Below are positions 53,709-62,064 of a stretch of DNA of 64,000 bases, piece by piece; positions within the stretch are counted from its first letter, which is position 1; every line of letters starts with the position of its first letter. The position numbers and the translations under genes are program-made. The stretch covers positions 65,565-129,564 of the forward strand of contig JADGEK010000002.1 in assembly GCA_016744395.1 (NCBI GenBank), read 5' to 3'. Origin of the DNA: Gammaproteobacteria bacterium. Lineage in GTDB: Bacteria > Pseudomonadota > Gammaproteobacteria > GRL18. The notes beneath the pieces are model-generated. The model did no database searches. It saw only the letters and a program-made list of their open reading frames with translations, and was not told the origin of the DNA.

Positions 53709-55091
53709 TTAAAAATTAATTTCCACTCGGCGATTGAGGGCTCTGTTTTTTGCTGAGTCATTGGGTACCAGGCTCTGTGTATCTGCACGACCTTCTGCAA
53801 GCACTTTATTTTTTTCATTCTTCATCAAGATATGAGCAACTGACTGTGCTCTGGCTTGAGATAACACCCAATTTGATGGAAAACGAACTGTGAAAATTGG
53901 AACATTGTCAGTATGACCAACTACTGTAATTTGTCCATCAACTACTTCCAAAGCACGGCTTATTTTGCCCATCAAGGGTAAATATTGAGGTTGAATTTTG
54001 GCACGCCCTGAGGCAAAAAAGTTTTTTGCTAAAATACGAATGGTTGATTGACCATTTTCATCAATCACTGCCACTTGTTTAGCTGCAATTTCTGGTGCCA
54101 AAAATTGCCTGACCTTATCAATCACAGGTGTGACAGGAACTGGGGCAGGTATATTAGGTATACTCACTACAGGTTTTATCTTTTTTATAACAGGCTGCTG
54201 TACATTTAATGCATCACTGATTTGATATTGTTTGCCAATCTCATTGCCCGAATTTGAATTGATTGCATATAAAAATCCGATATAGATAAAGCTCAAAAGT
54301 GCAGCCACAACCAACGCTACAACCCATAGAGGAATATAACGAGCAAGGGCATTGCGTTTATCGGTTATGCCACGCCACTGCAAAGATAAATCATGATCGT
54401 AGTCACCTTTTTGGCGTTGAATGACCTGATAAAGGTTTTCCTTTATGTCATAAAGTTTATTTTGTCCTTGATCCTGTATTTTATACTTACCTTCAAAACC
54501 CAGGCTCAAACAATAATATAAAAGCTCAAGCAAATTTAAATACGTGCCCGGTTGAGAAATAATATTATTTAAAACCTGAAAAAACTTTTCTCCCCCCCAT
54601 GATTCTTTATGAAAGGTAATTAACATGCCTTGTGTACTCCATACGCTATTACCACCCCATGGCGTATTAAGTACCACTTCATCAAGCAAGGAACATAAAG
54701 CATATCGAGCGGTCTGCACCTGATCAACCGGGCAACCAGATTGTCTGCCTTTAACATCAAAAGTCTTGATTTCATTTATAATTGAATTTCTCAATCCCGC
54801 AACATCGGCATGAGAAGCCGAGGTACGTAATTGATTCACCACAGATAATAGTGGCAGAGCACAGCTCAAAAGCACATTCCCTTCCACATTCAAGTTCAGT
54901 TGCCCAGTACCTGTGGATGGATCTTGCCCATGAAAAGCAGAAGACTGCTGGCCATGGGGAGCCCCCATGGCTGCATTTTGCGTTTGAGGAGTTGAAGATG
55001 CATCAGTATTTTGGCTTCGCCTTCTTGGCGAAGGTTTTAATACTGTTTTATCTTCATCTAAATAATTACCAAAAGGGTCGTCTTGACTCAC
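53709..55091 (-). CDS. tssL: T6SS membrane protein TssL with OmpA peptidoglycan-binding domain
   Basis: A 460-residue evolved TssL. The N-terminal tail (1-65) carries 'DEDKTVLKP', with Thr16 a candidate kinase target. A DotU domain follows (about 70-245; 'LDEVVLNTPWGGNSVWSTQGMLITFHKESWGGEKFF'), then one membrane helix (254-277), a Pro-rich linker and an OmpA-like domain (about 330-460; 'VVGHTDNVPIFTVRFPSNWVLSQARAQSVAHIL', 'GRADTQSLVPNDSAKNRALNRRVEINF') that holds the peptidoglycan. It forms the trans-envelope complex with TssM and TssJ. Confidence 0.95.
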   Translation of the reverse strand: MSQDDPFGNYLDEDKTVLKPSPRRRSQNTDASSTPQTQNAAMGAPHGQQSSAFHGQDPSTGTGQLNLNVEGNVLLSCALPLLSVVNQLRTSASHADVAGLRNSIINEIKTFDVKGRQSGCPVDQVQTARYALCSLLDEVVLNTPWGGNSVWSTQGMLITFHKESWGGEKFFQVLNNIISQPGTYLNLLELLYYCLSLGFEGKYKIQDQGQNKLYDIKENLYQVIQRQKGDYDHDLSLQWRGITDKRNALARYIPLWVVALVVAALLSFIYIGFLYAINSNSGNEIGKQYQISDALNVQQPVIKKIKPVVSIPNIPAPVPVTPVIDKVRQFLAPEIAAKQVAVIDENGQSTIRILAKNFFASGRAKIQPQYLPLMGKISRALEVVDGQITVVGHTDNVPIFTVRFPSNWVLSQARAQSVAHILMKNEKNKVLAEGRADTQSLVPNDSAKNRALNRRVEINF

Positions 55092-55095
55092 AATA

Positions 55096-56433
55096 TCACC
55101 CGTTCTTAATTGCCCAAAATTCCAGTTCTAAACCAGGAAGGTCACCTGCTATGTGAATAGCAAATCCCCCTGACGAATGCATTTGTTGCCACAACTCACC
55201 TTGCTTATTTAATTCAAAATATGAAAAACCCGCATGGTAAGGAATTTGTCTTGGTGCTACTGGTAAAGAATTGACGGTTATACCAGGTAAAGCTGATCGA
55301 ATAAGCTGTTGAATTTGTTCAACAGGTCCAATTTTGACTTGTCCTGAGAAAGTACTTCTTAATTGTTCTGAAGACACTTGAGCATTAACAGCCAAAACAA
55401 AAAAAGCGTTATTGAGCAAGTTTTTATCTGGCAGTTTTGCCGCACGAGTTCCATACTTGGGAGGTGTCAAAGGTATTGGAATCGCATTCTGTTCAAGCAC
55501 CATACCCAGACAATCACGAATTTCTTCCATAACATAAGAAAATGTCTGCTGTAAATCATCATGTTTATACTCAGGTAAATCAACAGGACGTTTATTTCTT
55601 TTGGTAAACGTCGACAACTCACCTGCAAGTCGGATAACAATTTGATAAAAATCAATCGGATGTATCGTTGGTAAGTGCAATAGATGATTCATTAAAGGTT
55701 CATATGAATTGACGACCTGCAAAAGCAAAAAATCCGAAATTTCAGCGGTACCACCTCGACCAGACTCTGAAACTCTTCCTGCCAAAGCTTCTCCACGGGC
55801 ATGTAATAAGCCGCATATTTCTTTGATATAGTTTTTTACTCTAGGCATTGCAAGACAGTTGATCAGAGGCGGTATGTACTCATCATCCAGTAAAATATTT
55901 TTATCACTACGTGATTCAATAATGCGCGCGACGCCAATACAAATATACCCTGCTCTTTCTTGTGGTTCTAACATTAAACGCGTTTGCAATCGACCAATAA
56001 CAATGGGTGAGACTTCATTTGAACTGGTGTTGTAATCCTTAACATCAAACTCTACTGCATGATATCTGGCCAGATTATTTGGTTTTTCATCACTGTCAAT
56101 TTCTATTGAACCCGCGAGACGAGCAGGTAAAGATAAATAAACAATACAATTTTGCATTTCTTCAGGAATATCAATGGGTCTTGGTAAAGCATCGGACTCT
56201 GGTAAATCAAATGGAACACCGTCCTGGAAGATACCACTGCATTCTGCCAGTGCAAACTGACCCATTGCCAGTAACCTCATATCCACTTTTAGTTTACTAA
56301 TACCCCAATGGTAAGCTTGAACACCATTACTATGCCCATAAACCAATGATTCAATGTATCGATCATGCTGCTGAAAATCCTGAGGCCGTAAAAACATCCC
56401 CTCCGACCAAATGACTCTATTATTTTCTGCCAT
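55096..56433 (-). CDS. tssK: T6SS baseplate-membrane adaptor TssK
   Basis: A 445-residue TssK/ImpJ/VasE protein. Diagnostic N-terminus: 'VIWSEGMFLRPQDFQQHDRYIESLVYGHSNGVQAYHWGISKL'. It continues with 'FALAECSGIFQDGVPFDLPE', 'SYEPLMNHLLHLPTIHPIDFYQIVIRLAGELSTF', and the C-terminal head 'QIPYHAGFSYFELNKQGELWQQMHSSGGFAIHIAGDLPGLELEFWAIK'. Trimeric TssK couples the baseplate to TssL/TssM. Only 4 bases separate it from tssL. Confidence 0.96.
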   Translation of the reverse strand: MAENNRVIWSEGMFLRPQDFQQHDRYIESLVYGHSNGVQAYHWGISKLKVDMRLLAMGQFALAECSGIFQDGVPFDLPESDALPRPIDIPEEMQNCIVYLSLPARLAGSIEIDSDEKPNNLARYHAVEFDVKDYNTSSNEVSPIVIGRLQTRLMLEPQERAGYICIGVARIIESRSDKNILLDDEYIPPLINCLAMPRVKNYIKEICGLLHARGEALAGRVSESGRGGTAEISDFLLLQVVNSYEPLMNHLLHLPTIHPIDFYQIVIRLAGELSTFTKRNKRPVDLPEYKHDDLQQTFSYVMEEIRDCLGMVLEQNAIPIPLTPPKYGTRAAKLPDKNLLNNAFFVLAVNAQVSSEQLRSTFSGQVKIGPVEQIQQLIRSALPGITVNSLPVAPRQIPYHAGFSYFELNKQGELWQQMHSSGGFAIHIAGDLPGLELEFWAIKNG

Positions 56434-56494
56434 AATTTTTTTAAGTTAACCTTATCACTTTAAACATTTTAGATGACGAACCACTGACCACATA

Positions 56495-58081
56495 TTATTT
56501 TTTTAATTGTTTCATCTGTTTATCATAAGCCTCTGAAAAAGCATCACCGAAAAAATCATCTACGGCCGTGTCTGACATTCGTTTATGTATTTGCCCATAT
56601 TTATCCCAACATTTTGATTTCTTTTGCAAAACAATACCTTCTGCGTACTGCTTTTCAATAGTCGCAGGATCAAACTGCCTAATAATATCATTGAGTGAAG
56701 CTTGAATACCCGCTTGCATCGCAAGTTGGTGATTCATCAGATCATTAAAACCTTCATCAATTGATTCCACAGACTCTTTAAATCCAACCTGCTCATCATT
56801 GATTAAATGTTTTATTGCATCATCAGTGGTTATTGCAAATTTTAGAGGATTATTATCCATTCTTTGTATTGTAGTCACATTGACTCTAAACATACTCTTG
56901 AATTCAGCCCGACTTCTCAATACAGCCACTGTACTTTCAGCAAACTGCCTGAGCATCTTCCCGATTCGTTCCATTTTTTCAATTGGATCACTAAACTCTA
57001 TTTCTTCAGCGCTCATTTGTACACCACGCAAAAAAGCCTGTATCAATCGCTCGTTATTCACTGAATCTGTTTTATTTGCAACAGCTTCATTTTTTATATG
57101 ATCATTTGTTACATGTTCGTTTGTTATAACAGGGCTTGCTATCTCAGCACTTATGAGATCAACCTCTGGAACTTGCCTTGAAACAGGTAAGCCTTGCTCT
57201 ATAGCCATGGGCTCAGAAATGTCCTGATTCAACACTGGAGATTGGGGAGCATCCTGAGCAGGTTTATTTATATCTAATATTTTATCTGGAACAGAAGATT
57301 CAGACTCATTCTCTTCCATATTAAAAAAATCTTCAAAATTAAAATCTTCAGGAATTTCACTATTGCCTATAATTGGATTACCTTCAATCGGCTTAGCAGG
57401 CTCAAAACTATCATTCATAGAAGTAATGTTTTCCGACATCAAGCCCTGACTGGATTGCTCTTGTGAATTTGAAGGCGTACCTAATAAATTGTTTTGATCA
57501 AGATCTGACGCCTCAGGATAAGCTGCCCCAGAACTATTTAGTAAATCATTATTTTCTAAACCACTTAACAAGCCACCGTCGTAAGGCATTTCAGATGGAG
57601 GTAATAAATTTTCAGAAAAATCGTGGCTTTCTTCATTATTATTAAATGGACTGTTAAATTCATTCTCTGCAATACCTGGTAACTCGGCCTCATCAGCCTG
57701 AAGGTTTATCTGCTCATCAGCAAAAGGATTTCCTTCTCTTGGCGATAATAAAGGTGTGCTTTCATCAGTAATATTGCAAGCAATAGTATATTCGCCAATT
57801 TTGATCTGCATACCATCAACAAGCTGTACACTGCTATTGTTAACAGGTTCAACCATATTATCGATAAAGGTTCCTCCCAAACTGCAATCTGTTAACATAT
57901 ATTGGCCATTTGCAAATTCTAATGTCGCATGGCGTCTGGAAATTATTTTATTCTCATCACCCAATGTCAAATTATTGGTCTCAGCACGCCCAATTGTTCC
58001 GCCTTGCTCATCAATAACGACATCACTGCCAACCTTGTAGGGCTGGCCATTAAAAGACAAAATTTTTAAAGTTAAAGACAT
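56495..58081 (-). CDS. fha: T6SS FHA-domain protein (Fha/TagH)
   Basis: A 528-residue protein. The N-terminal FHA domain (about 1-105) contains 'GRAETNNLTLGDENKIISRRHATLEFANGQYMLTDCSLGGTFID', with the Arg, Ser-Arg-Arg-His and Asn/Gly loop residues that bind phosphothreonine. A long acidic, Asn/Pro-rich linker (110-340) leads to the VasC/TagH C-terminal domain ('LIQAFLRGVQMSAEEIEFSDPIEKMERIGKMLRQFAESTVAVLRSRAEFKSMFR'). It reads kinase-made pThr marks to switch the T6SS on. First gene of the minus-strand cluster, RBS aggaaa. Confidence 0.94.
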   Translation of the reverse strand: MSLTLKILSFNGQPYKVGSDVVIDEQGGTIGRAETNNLTLGDENKIISRRHATLEFANGQYMLTDCSLGGTFIDNMVEPVNNSSVQLVDGMQIKIGEYTIACNITDESTPLLSPREGNPFADEQINLQADEAELPGIAENEFNSPFNNNEESHDFSENLLPPSEMPYDGGLLSGLENNDLLNSSGAAYPEASDLDQNNLLGTPSNSQEQSSQGLMSENITSMNDSFEPAKPIEGNPIIGNSEIPEDFNFEDFFNMEENESESSVPDKILDINKPAQDAPQSPVLNQDISEPMAIEQGLPVSRQVPEVDLISAEIASPVITNEHVTNDHIKNEAVANKTDSVNNERLIQAFLRGVQMSAEEIEFSDPIEKMERIGKMLRQFAESTVAVLRSRAEFKSMFRVNVTTIQRMDNNPLKFAITTDDAIKHLINDEQVGFKESVESIDEGFNDLMNHQLAMQAGIQASLNDIIRQFDPATIEKQYAEGIVLQKKSKCWDKYGQIHKRMSDTAVDDFFGDAFSEAYDKQMKQLKK

Positions 58082-58371
58082 GGCAATCGTTTGTTTCCTC
58101 GAATAGTATCAGAATATACCATTTACACTAAAAAGCAATATTTTCAATCGAAATCAAAACCATTCCTATTACCATTATTAGAATATAATTAAATAGGGTC
58201 AGACCTAAGGAATGCAAACTCAATATTTTGAATCCTGATTTTAATAAAAATACAATTATACAAGTAAATACTACTGTACTTATATGAACTTGGTCATATT
58301 CAACAAAGACAATTTATAAACACTATTTTTATCAATTTGAAATAAAGATGAAGCAAACTAATTTGCTCAAG
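58082..58371. other. Divergent control region of the T6SS cluster
   Basis: AT-rich spacer between fha (minus) and tssJ (plus). The main T6SS promoter should lie near 58090-58160, where several AT-rich -10-like words occur without a convincing -35 at correct distance. No sigma54 signature (TGGCAC...TTGCA) was seen. Confidence 0.5.
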
Positions 58372-58400
58372 TTGAACATATTCAAAAAATAGACTATAAA
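58372..58400 (+). promoter_or_regulatory. Sigma70-type promoter for tssJ
   Basis: TTGAAC and TATAAA are exactly 17 bases apart on the plus strand. The -10 box ends 62 bases ahead of the tssJ start. It lets tssJ be transcribed separately from the rest of the T6SS. Confidence 0.6.
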
Positions 58401-58462
58401 ATAAGCCTGACTTCTGCTATAAATAGATTATCTAAATTTAATCCATATTTGAGGCTTGATTA

Positions 58463-58945
58463 GTGAATCGTATTTTTTCTATTTTTAAGGTCATTCTATC
58501 TCTAAGTGTTCTTTTTGTTTTATCCAGCTGTGGAACATCTGGTGGCCCACCAGAGCCTATTACAATTAACCTGACAATATCATCATCAGACAACCTAAAC
58601 CCTGATATTGAAAAAAGAGCTTCCCCAATTGTCATTAGAATCTATCAATTAACTCAAATTGATACATTTAATAACAGCGATTTTTTTGCATTATATGAAA
58701 ATGACAAAAGCCTACTGGCAAAAGATTTAACATTCCGTGAAGAATTTGAAATCAAGCCTGGTCAATCCAATACGAAACCTTTTGTAATTCATTCCACTGG
58801 TAAATATATTGCCGTCTTAGCAGCCTTTAGAGATTTAGATAAAGCCCAATGGAAGTCCTTTTTGGTAATTGACCCACTAGAGCCTCCATCATTAAAAATT
58901 GATTTAAAAGAATTTAAAGTGAGTATTAGCAGTCAAAAGAAATAA
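58463..58945 (+). CDS. tssJ: T6SS outer-membrane lipoprotein TssJ
   Basis: A 160-residue lipoprotein with signal peptide and lipobox 'LSSCG' (lipidated Cys23). The transthyretin-like fold blocks are 'TINLTISSSDNLNPDIEKRASPIVIRIYQLTQIDTFNNSDFFALYEN' and 'EEFEIKPGQSNTKPFVIHSTGKYIAVLAAFRDLDKAQWKSFL'. It anchors TssM to the outer membrane. The start is GTG with 'gagg' eight bases ahead. It is the only T6SS core gene here on the plus strand. Confidence 0.93.
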   Translation: MNRIFSIFKVILSLSVLFVLSSCGTSGGPPEPITINLTISSSDNLNPDIEKRASPIVIRIYQLTQIDTFNNSDFFALYENDKSLLAKDLTFREEFEIKPGQSNTKPFVIHSTGKYIAVLAAFRDLDKAQWKSFLVIDPLEPPSLKIDLKEFKVSISSQKK

Positions 58946-59249
58946 CTAAACCCTGCAATTGATGCATTCAAGTCAAGTTTTTATACTTTATGCATTCATA
59001 TTAATAAAGTAGAGACATTAGCCTTTATTTTTTAAAATAGTAATCATTTGACTTTTTCAGGGTCAGGATTATACACACATCATTCATCAACACCAACTAA
59101 ACTGTATCTAATGTTTGATTTTTCAAGCTATGATATTACTGAAAGCTATAATAGTTATTAGTACGGTAAATTAGAATGCCTGCAAGTTTGCTTTCATCTT
59201 ATGAATACACTCAAAAAATTGCTTACTATTTATACGTATGGTTAAAAAC
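58946..59249. other. Convergent spacer between tssJ and maiA, with weak terminator
   Basis: No gene recognised. A short stem, aataaag (59003-59009) with ctttatt (59023-59029) and a following T-run, may terminate tssJ transcription. The stem is only 7 bp and AT-rich. Confidence 0.35.
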
Positions 59250-59936
59250 TCAATATTCTACATCAGGCTGATTTTCAGGCATGGCTTGCATAAAGGCATC
59301 AAGTGCCAGACAGTTTCGTTCGATTTCTGAGAGTCGTGGAAAATCACTCATATCCAGTTGGAAACGACGGGCATTATAGATTTGCGGAATTAAAAACAAA
59401 TCAGCCAGGCCAGCTTGTTCAGAAAAACAAAAAGGACTGGGTGAATGATGTTTAAGCTGTATTTCAAATGCCTTAAAGCCTTCACGTATCCAATGTAAAT
59501 ACCAGTCAGACTTTTCTCCTTCATCCACTGCAATTTTCTTTTGCAGGTAAGCAATCACTCTGAGGTTATCCAGAGGATGAATTTCACAAGCAATGATCTG
59601 TGCCAATGAGCGAACATAAGCTCTAGCCTGAATGTCTTTAGGTAATAAAGGATAGTCTGGATAACATTCATCCAGATATTCAATAATTGCCATAGACTGG
59701 GTGATCACAGTCCCCTTATCAACTAATGCTGGGATCAAACCCTGAGGATTTACTGCTAAAAATTCCTTGTGCCAATTTTCACCGCCATTTTTAATTAAAT
59801 GTACAGGCTTTGATTGAAAATCCAGCCCTTTTAGATTCAGTGCTATCCGTACACGATAACAAGTTGAACTACGCCAATAGGTGTATAATTTTATTTTTTG
59901 ATCCCGATCTAACAATTTTTGATCCCGTTCTAACAA
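59250..59936 (-). CDS. maiA: Maleylacetoacetate isomerase (GST zeta class)
   Basis: A 228-residue zeta-class GST that isomerises 4-maleylacetoacetate to 4-fumarylacetoacetate with glutathione. The signature 'SSTCYRVRIALNLKGLDFQ' carries the catalytic Ser23/Ser24/Cys26 region, followed by 'NPQGLIPALVD' and 'TQSMAIIEYLDE'. The apparent start is TTG, with 'aggaag' seven bases ahead and inside the end of fahA (7-base overlap). A 21-base tandem duplication at 59898-59939 has lengthened the N-terminus (LERDQK / LDRDQK). Last gene of the tyrosine operon. Confidence 0.93.
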   Translation of the reverse strand: MLERDQKLLDRDQKIKLYTYWRSSTCYRVRIALNLKGLDFQSKPVHLIKNGGENWHKEFLAVNPQGLIPALVDKGTVITQSMAIIEYLDECYPDYPLLPKDIQARAYVRSLAQIIACEIHPLDNLRVIAYLQKKIAVDEGEKSDWYLHWIREGFKAFEIQLKHHSPSPFCFSEQAGLADLFLIPQIYNARRFQLDMSDFPRLSEIERNCLALDAFMQAMPENQPDVEY

Positions 59937-60940
59937 TGTTTCACTTCCTGACTAATCGCACCGAAAATTGAGTCACCCTGCTCGTTAAACATTTCTATTT
60001 CAACCTGATCACCCACTTTTAGAAATGACGTTTTTGCTTCACCACTATTAATAATTTCCAGTACTCTTTTTTCCACCAAACAACAGCAGCCTTTGCTTTC
60101 ATCCGCATTAGAGACTGTTCCAGAACCAATAATCGTTCCCGCCATCAGGCGCCTCGTTTTTGCAGCATGCGTAATTAAACGGGCAAAATTAAACTGCATA
60201 CCATCACCCGCATCCGGTCTACCCAATTGTGCTCCATTCACTGAAACGTGCAATGGCCGGTGCACCTTACAATCATGCCAGAATTCACCTAATTCATCTG
60301 GTGTGACAGCAACGGGTGAAAAACAACTACTGGGCTTACCCTGAATAAAACCAAAACCTTTTGCCAGCTCTGATGGGATTAAATTGCGCAGAGACACATC
60401 ATTAATCAGCATAATTAAGCGTATATGTTGAGCTGCCTCTGTGAGTGTACATTGATAAGGTACATCATCAGTCACAATGGTCACCTCACCTTCCAGATCA
60501 ATTCCCCAAGTTTCATCAGCCGCATAGATAGGCTCACAAGCACCAGAGAAATCATCAGAAGCCCCCTGATACATCAGCGGATCAGTCAGTAATGCTTCAG
60601 GCAGTTCAGCCCCTCTTGCTTTACGAACTCGTTCTACGTGACTGAGATAGGCACTGCCATCCAGCCATTGATAAGCTCTGGGTAATGGTGCTGCCAGTTG
60701 GCGGACATCCAGTAAAAATTGCTCAGGGAGAAGCTTTTGATTTAAATGAACCTGATTTAAACGTTTATAGACTTGTTGCAGCTCAGGCTCATATTCAGAC
60801 CAGTTTTCTAATGCTTCCTGCAGAGTTCCAATAATATTTTTGACTCTTTGAGCACGTTGCATATCTCTACTAACAACAATCAAACAACCATCTCTGCCCA
60901 GATCCTTTTGACCAATATTTTTAAGGCTTGCCAGTTTCAT
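59930..60940 (-). CDS. fahA: Fumarylacetoacetate hydrolase
   Basis: About 336 residues from the preferred start. It cleaves fumarylacetoacetate to fumarate and acetoacetate, the final step. Blocks are 'DEWGIDLEGEVTIV'-like 'ETWGIDLEGEVTIVTDDVP', 'NDVSLRNLIPSELAKGFGFIQGKPSSCFSPVAV', 'GSGTVSNADESKGCCCLVEKR'. The longest frame begins at 60967, but the ATG at 60940 ('MKLASLKNIG') has GGGAG ahead and overlaps the hmgA stop as ATGA, so I take it as the start. Confidence 0.93.
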   Translation of the reverse strand: MKLASLKNIGQKDLGRDGCLIVVSRDMQRAQRVKNIIGTLQEALENWSEYEPELQQVYKRLNQVHLNQKLLPEQFLLDVRQLAAPLPRAYQWLDGSAYLSHVERVRKARGAELPEALLTDPLMYQGASDDFSGACEPIYAADETWGIDLEGEVTIVTDDVPYQCTLTEAAQHIRLIMLINDVSLRNLIPSELAKGFGFIQGKPSSCFSPVAVTPDELGEFWHDCKVHRPLHVSVNGAQLGRPDAGDGMQFNFARLITHAAKTRRLMAGTIIGSGTVSNADESKGCCCLVEKRVLEIINSGEAKTSFLKVGDQVEIEMFNEQGDSIFGAISQEVKHC

Positions 60941-62064
60941 TTCCAGCTCTCCCAATAGTCCGCCCATTCAATTGTTTCAGCTGTTGCTGACACTTTTAAA
61001 GGCTCTCGTGTGTCAATCATAACGGCCACTTCATCAGTGATTTTATTAGCTCGTTTTTGACCTGCTAAAAAAGCTTTGGGGTGAGGCCCATGAGGAAAAC
61101 CACAAGGATGTAAGGTCAACATTCCTGGATGAATATTATCACGTGAAAAAAAATCGCCTCTATGATAAAAAATAACTTCATCATAATCTTCATTACTGTG
61201 ATAAAAAGGAACTCGTAAAGCCCCTGGATCACTTTCAAATGGTCTCGGACAAAAAGTGCAGACCACAAATTTTTGTGCCGCAAAGGTCGTATGCCCCGAT
61301 GGTGGAATATGATAGCGATGGCTCATAAGAGGACGAATATCACGCCAGTTAAGCTTCAGAACAGTCAGGTTTCCATGCCAGCCGACAGCATCCAGAGGAT
61401 TGTAGCCATACTGCATGGTGGTTATTTGATTCAAACGCTTTATCTCAACTTCCCATGTTTGTTCAGCGTATTGCCGTTTAAATCGTTCATTGATATGTGG
61501 TGTCTCCATAATGGCCTGATCAAAAACGGCATGCTGACCCACAATACCTTTATCAGGATAAGCATAGCTATCATTACAGGCTTCAATCATAAGAATTGCA
61601 CAAACACTATCCGTTTCAAGTCGCCATAAGGTGCCTCGGGGCAATAATAAATAATCACCTTCAGTAAAGCTCATATGACCGTAGTCACAAAACAGTTCGC
61701 CTGAGCCTTTATGAACAAACAAGAGTTGATCACCATCCGCATTACGTGCCAGCTTTTGCATATTACTATTAAGATACCAGAGACGAATTTGTACATCAGT
61801 ATTACTCAATAATATTTTTGATGGCCATGGAGAATGATAGAGATTTCTGCTTAAGGCTTCTTTAGCAGCATCAAAGGCTCGTGGTTTAAGAGGGCCATCA
61901 ATTAACTGCCAGTTTGTAGGAGGGTGACGATGATACATTTGAGTGGCAGGCCCATAAAAGCCTTCTCTTCCCAACTCACGCTCATAAGTGCCTTCTGGCA
62001 AGTCCGTATGTGCCTGTCTGGAAGTATTTCCCTCAATTAAAGGTATCTGAAACCAATTCAACAT
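60937..62064 (-). CDS. hmgA: Homogentisate 1,2-dioxygenase
   Basis: A 375-residue cupin-fold Fe(II) dioxygenase that opens the ring of homogentisate to maleylacetoacetate. The iron-site region is clear: 'PFYHSNEDYDEVIFYHRGDFFSRDNIHPGMLTLHPCGFPHGPHPKA', supplying the His and Glu ligands. It is shorter than the classical roughly 430-residue enzyme and belongs to the shorter bacterial group. Its ATG overlaps the hppD stop by one base. Confidence 0.92.
   Translation of the reverse strand: MLNWFQIPLIEGNTSRQAHTDLPEGTYERELGREGFYGPATQMYHRHPPTNWQLIDGPLKPRAFDAAKEALSRNLYHSPWPSKILLSNTDVQIRLWYLNSNMQKLARNADGDQLLFVHKGSGELFCDYGHMSFTEGDYLLLPRGTLWRLETDSVCAILMIEACNDSYAYPDKGIVGQHAVFDQAIMETPHINERFKRQYAEQTWEVEIKRLNQITTMQYGYNPLDAVGWHGNLTVLKLNWRDIRPLMSHRYHIPPSGHTTFAAQKFVVCTFCPRPFESDPGALRVPFYHSNEDYDEVIFYHRGDFFSRDNIHPGMLTLHPCGFPHGPHPKAFLAGQKRANKITDEVAVMIDTREPLKVSATAETIEWADYWESWK

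Noticed and set aside
58082..58462. Sigma54 promoter for the T6SS, as found in some species
   Set aside because: No TGGCAC-N5-TTGCA-like sequence was found and no sigma54 activator gene is in the cluster.
58438..58635. 65-codon minus-strand frame
   Set aside because: Antisense to the signal peptide and first part of tssJ, which has lipobox, RBS and promoter.
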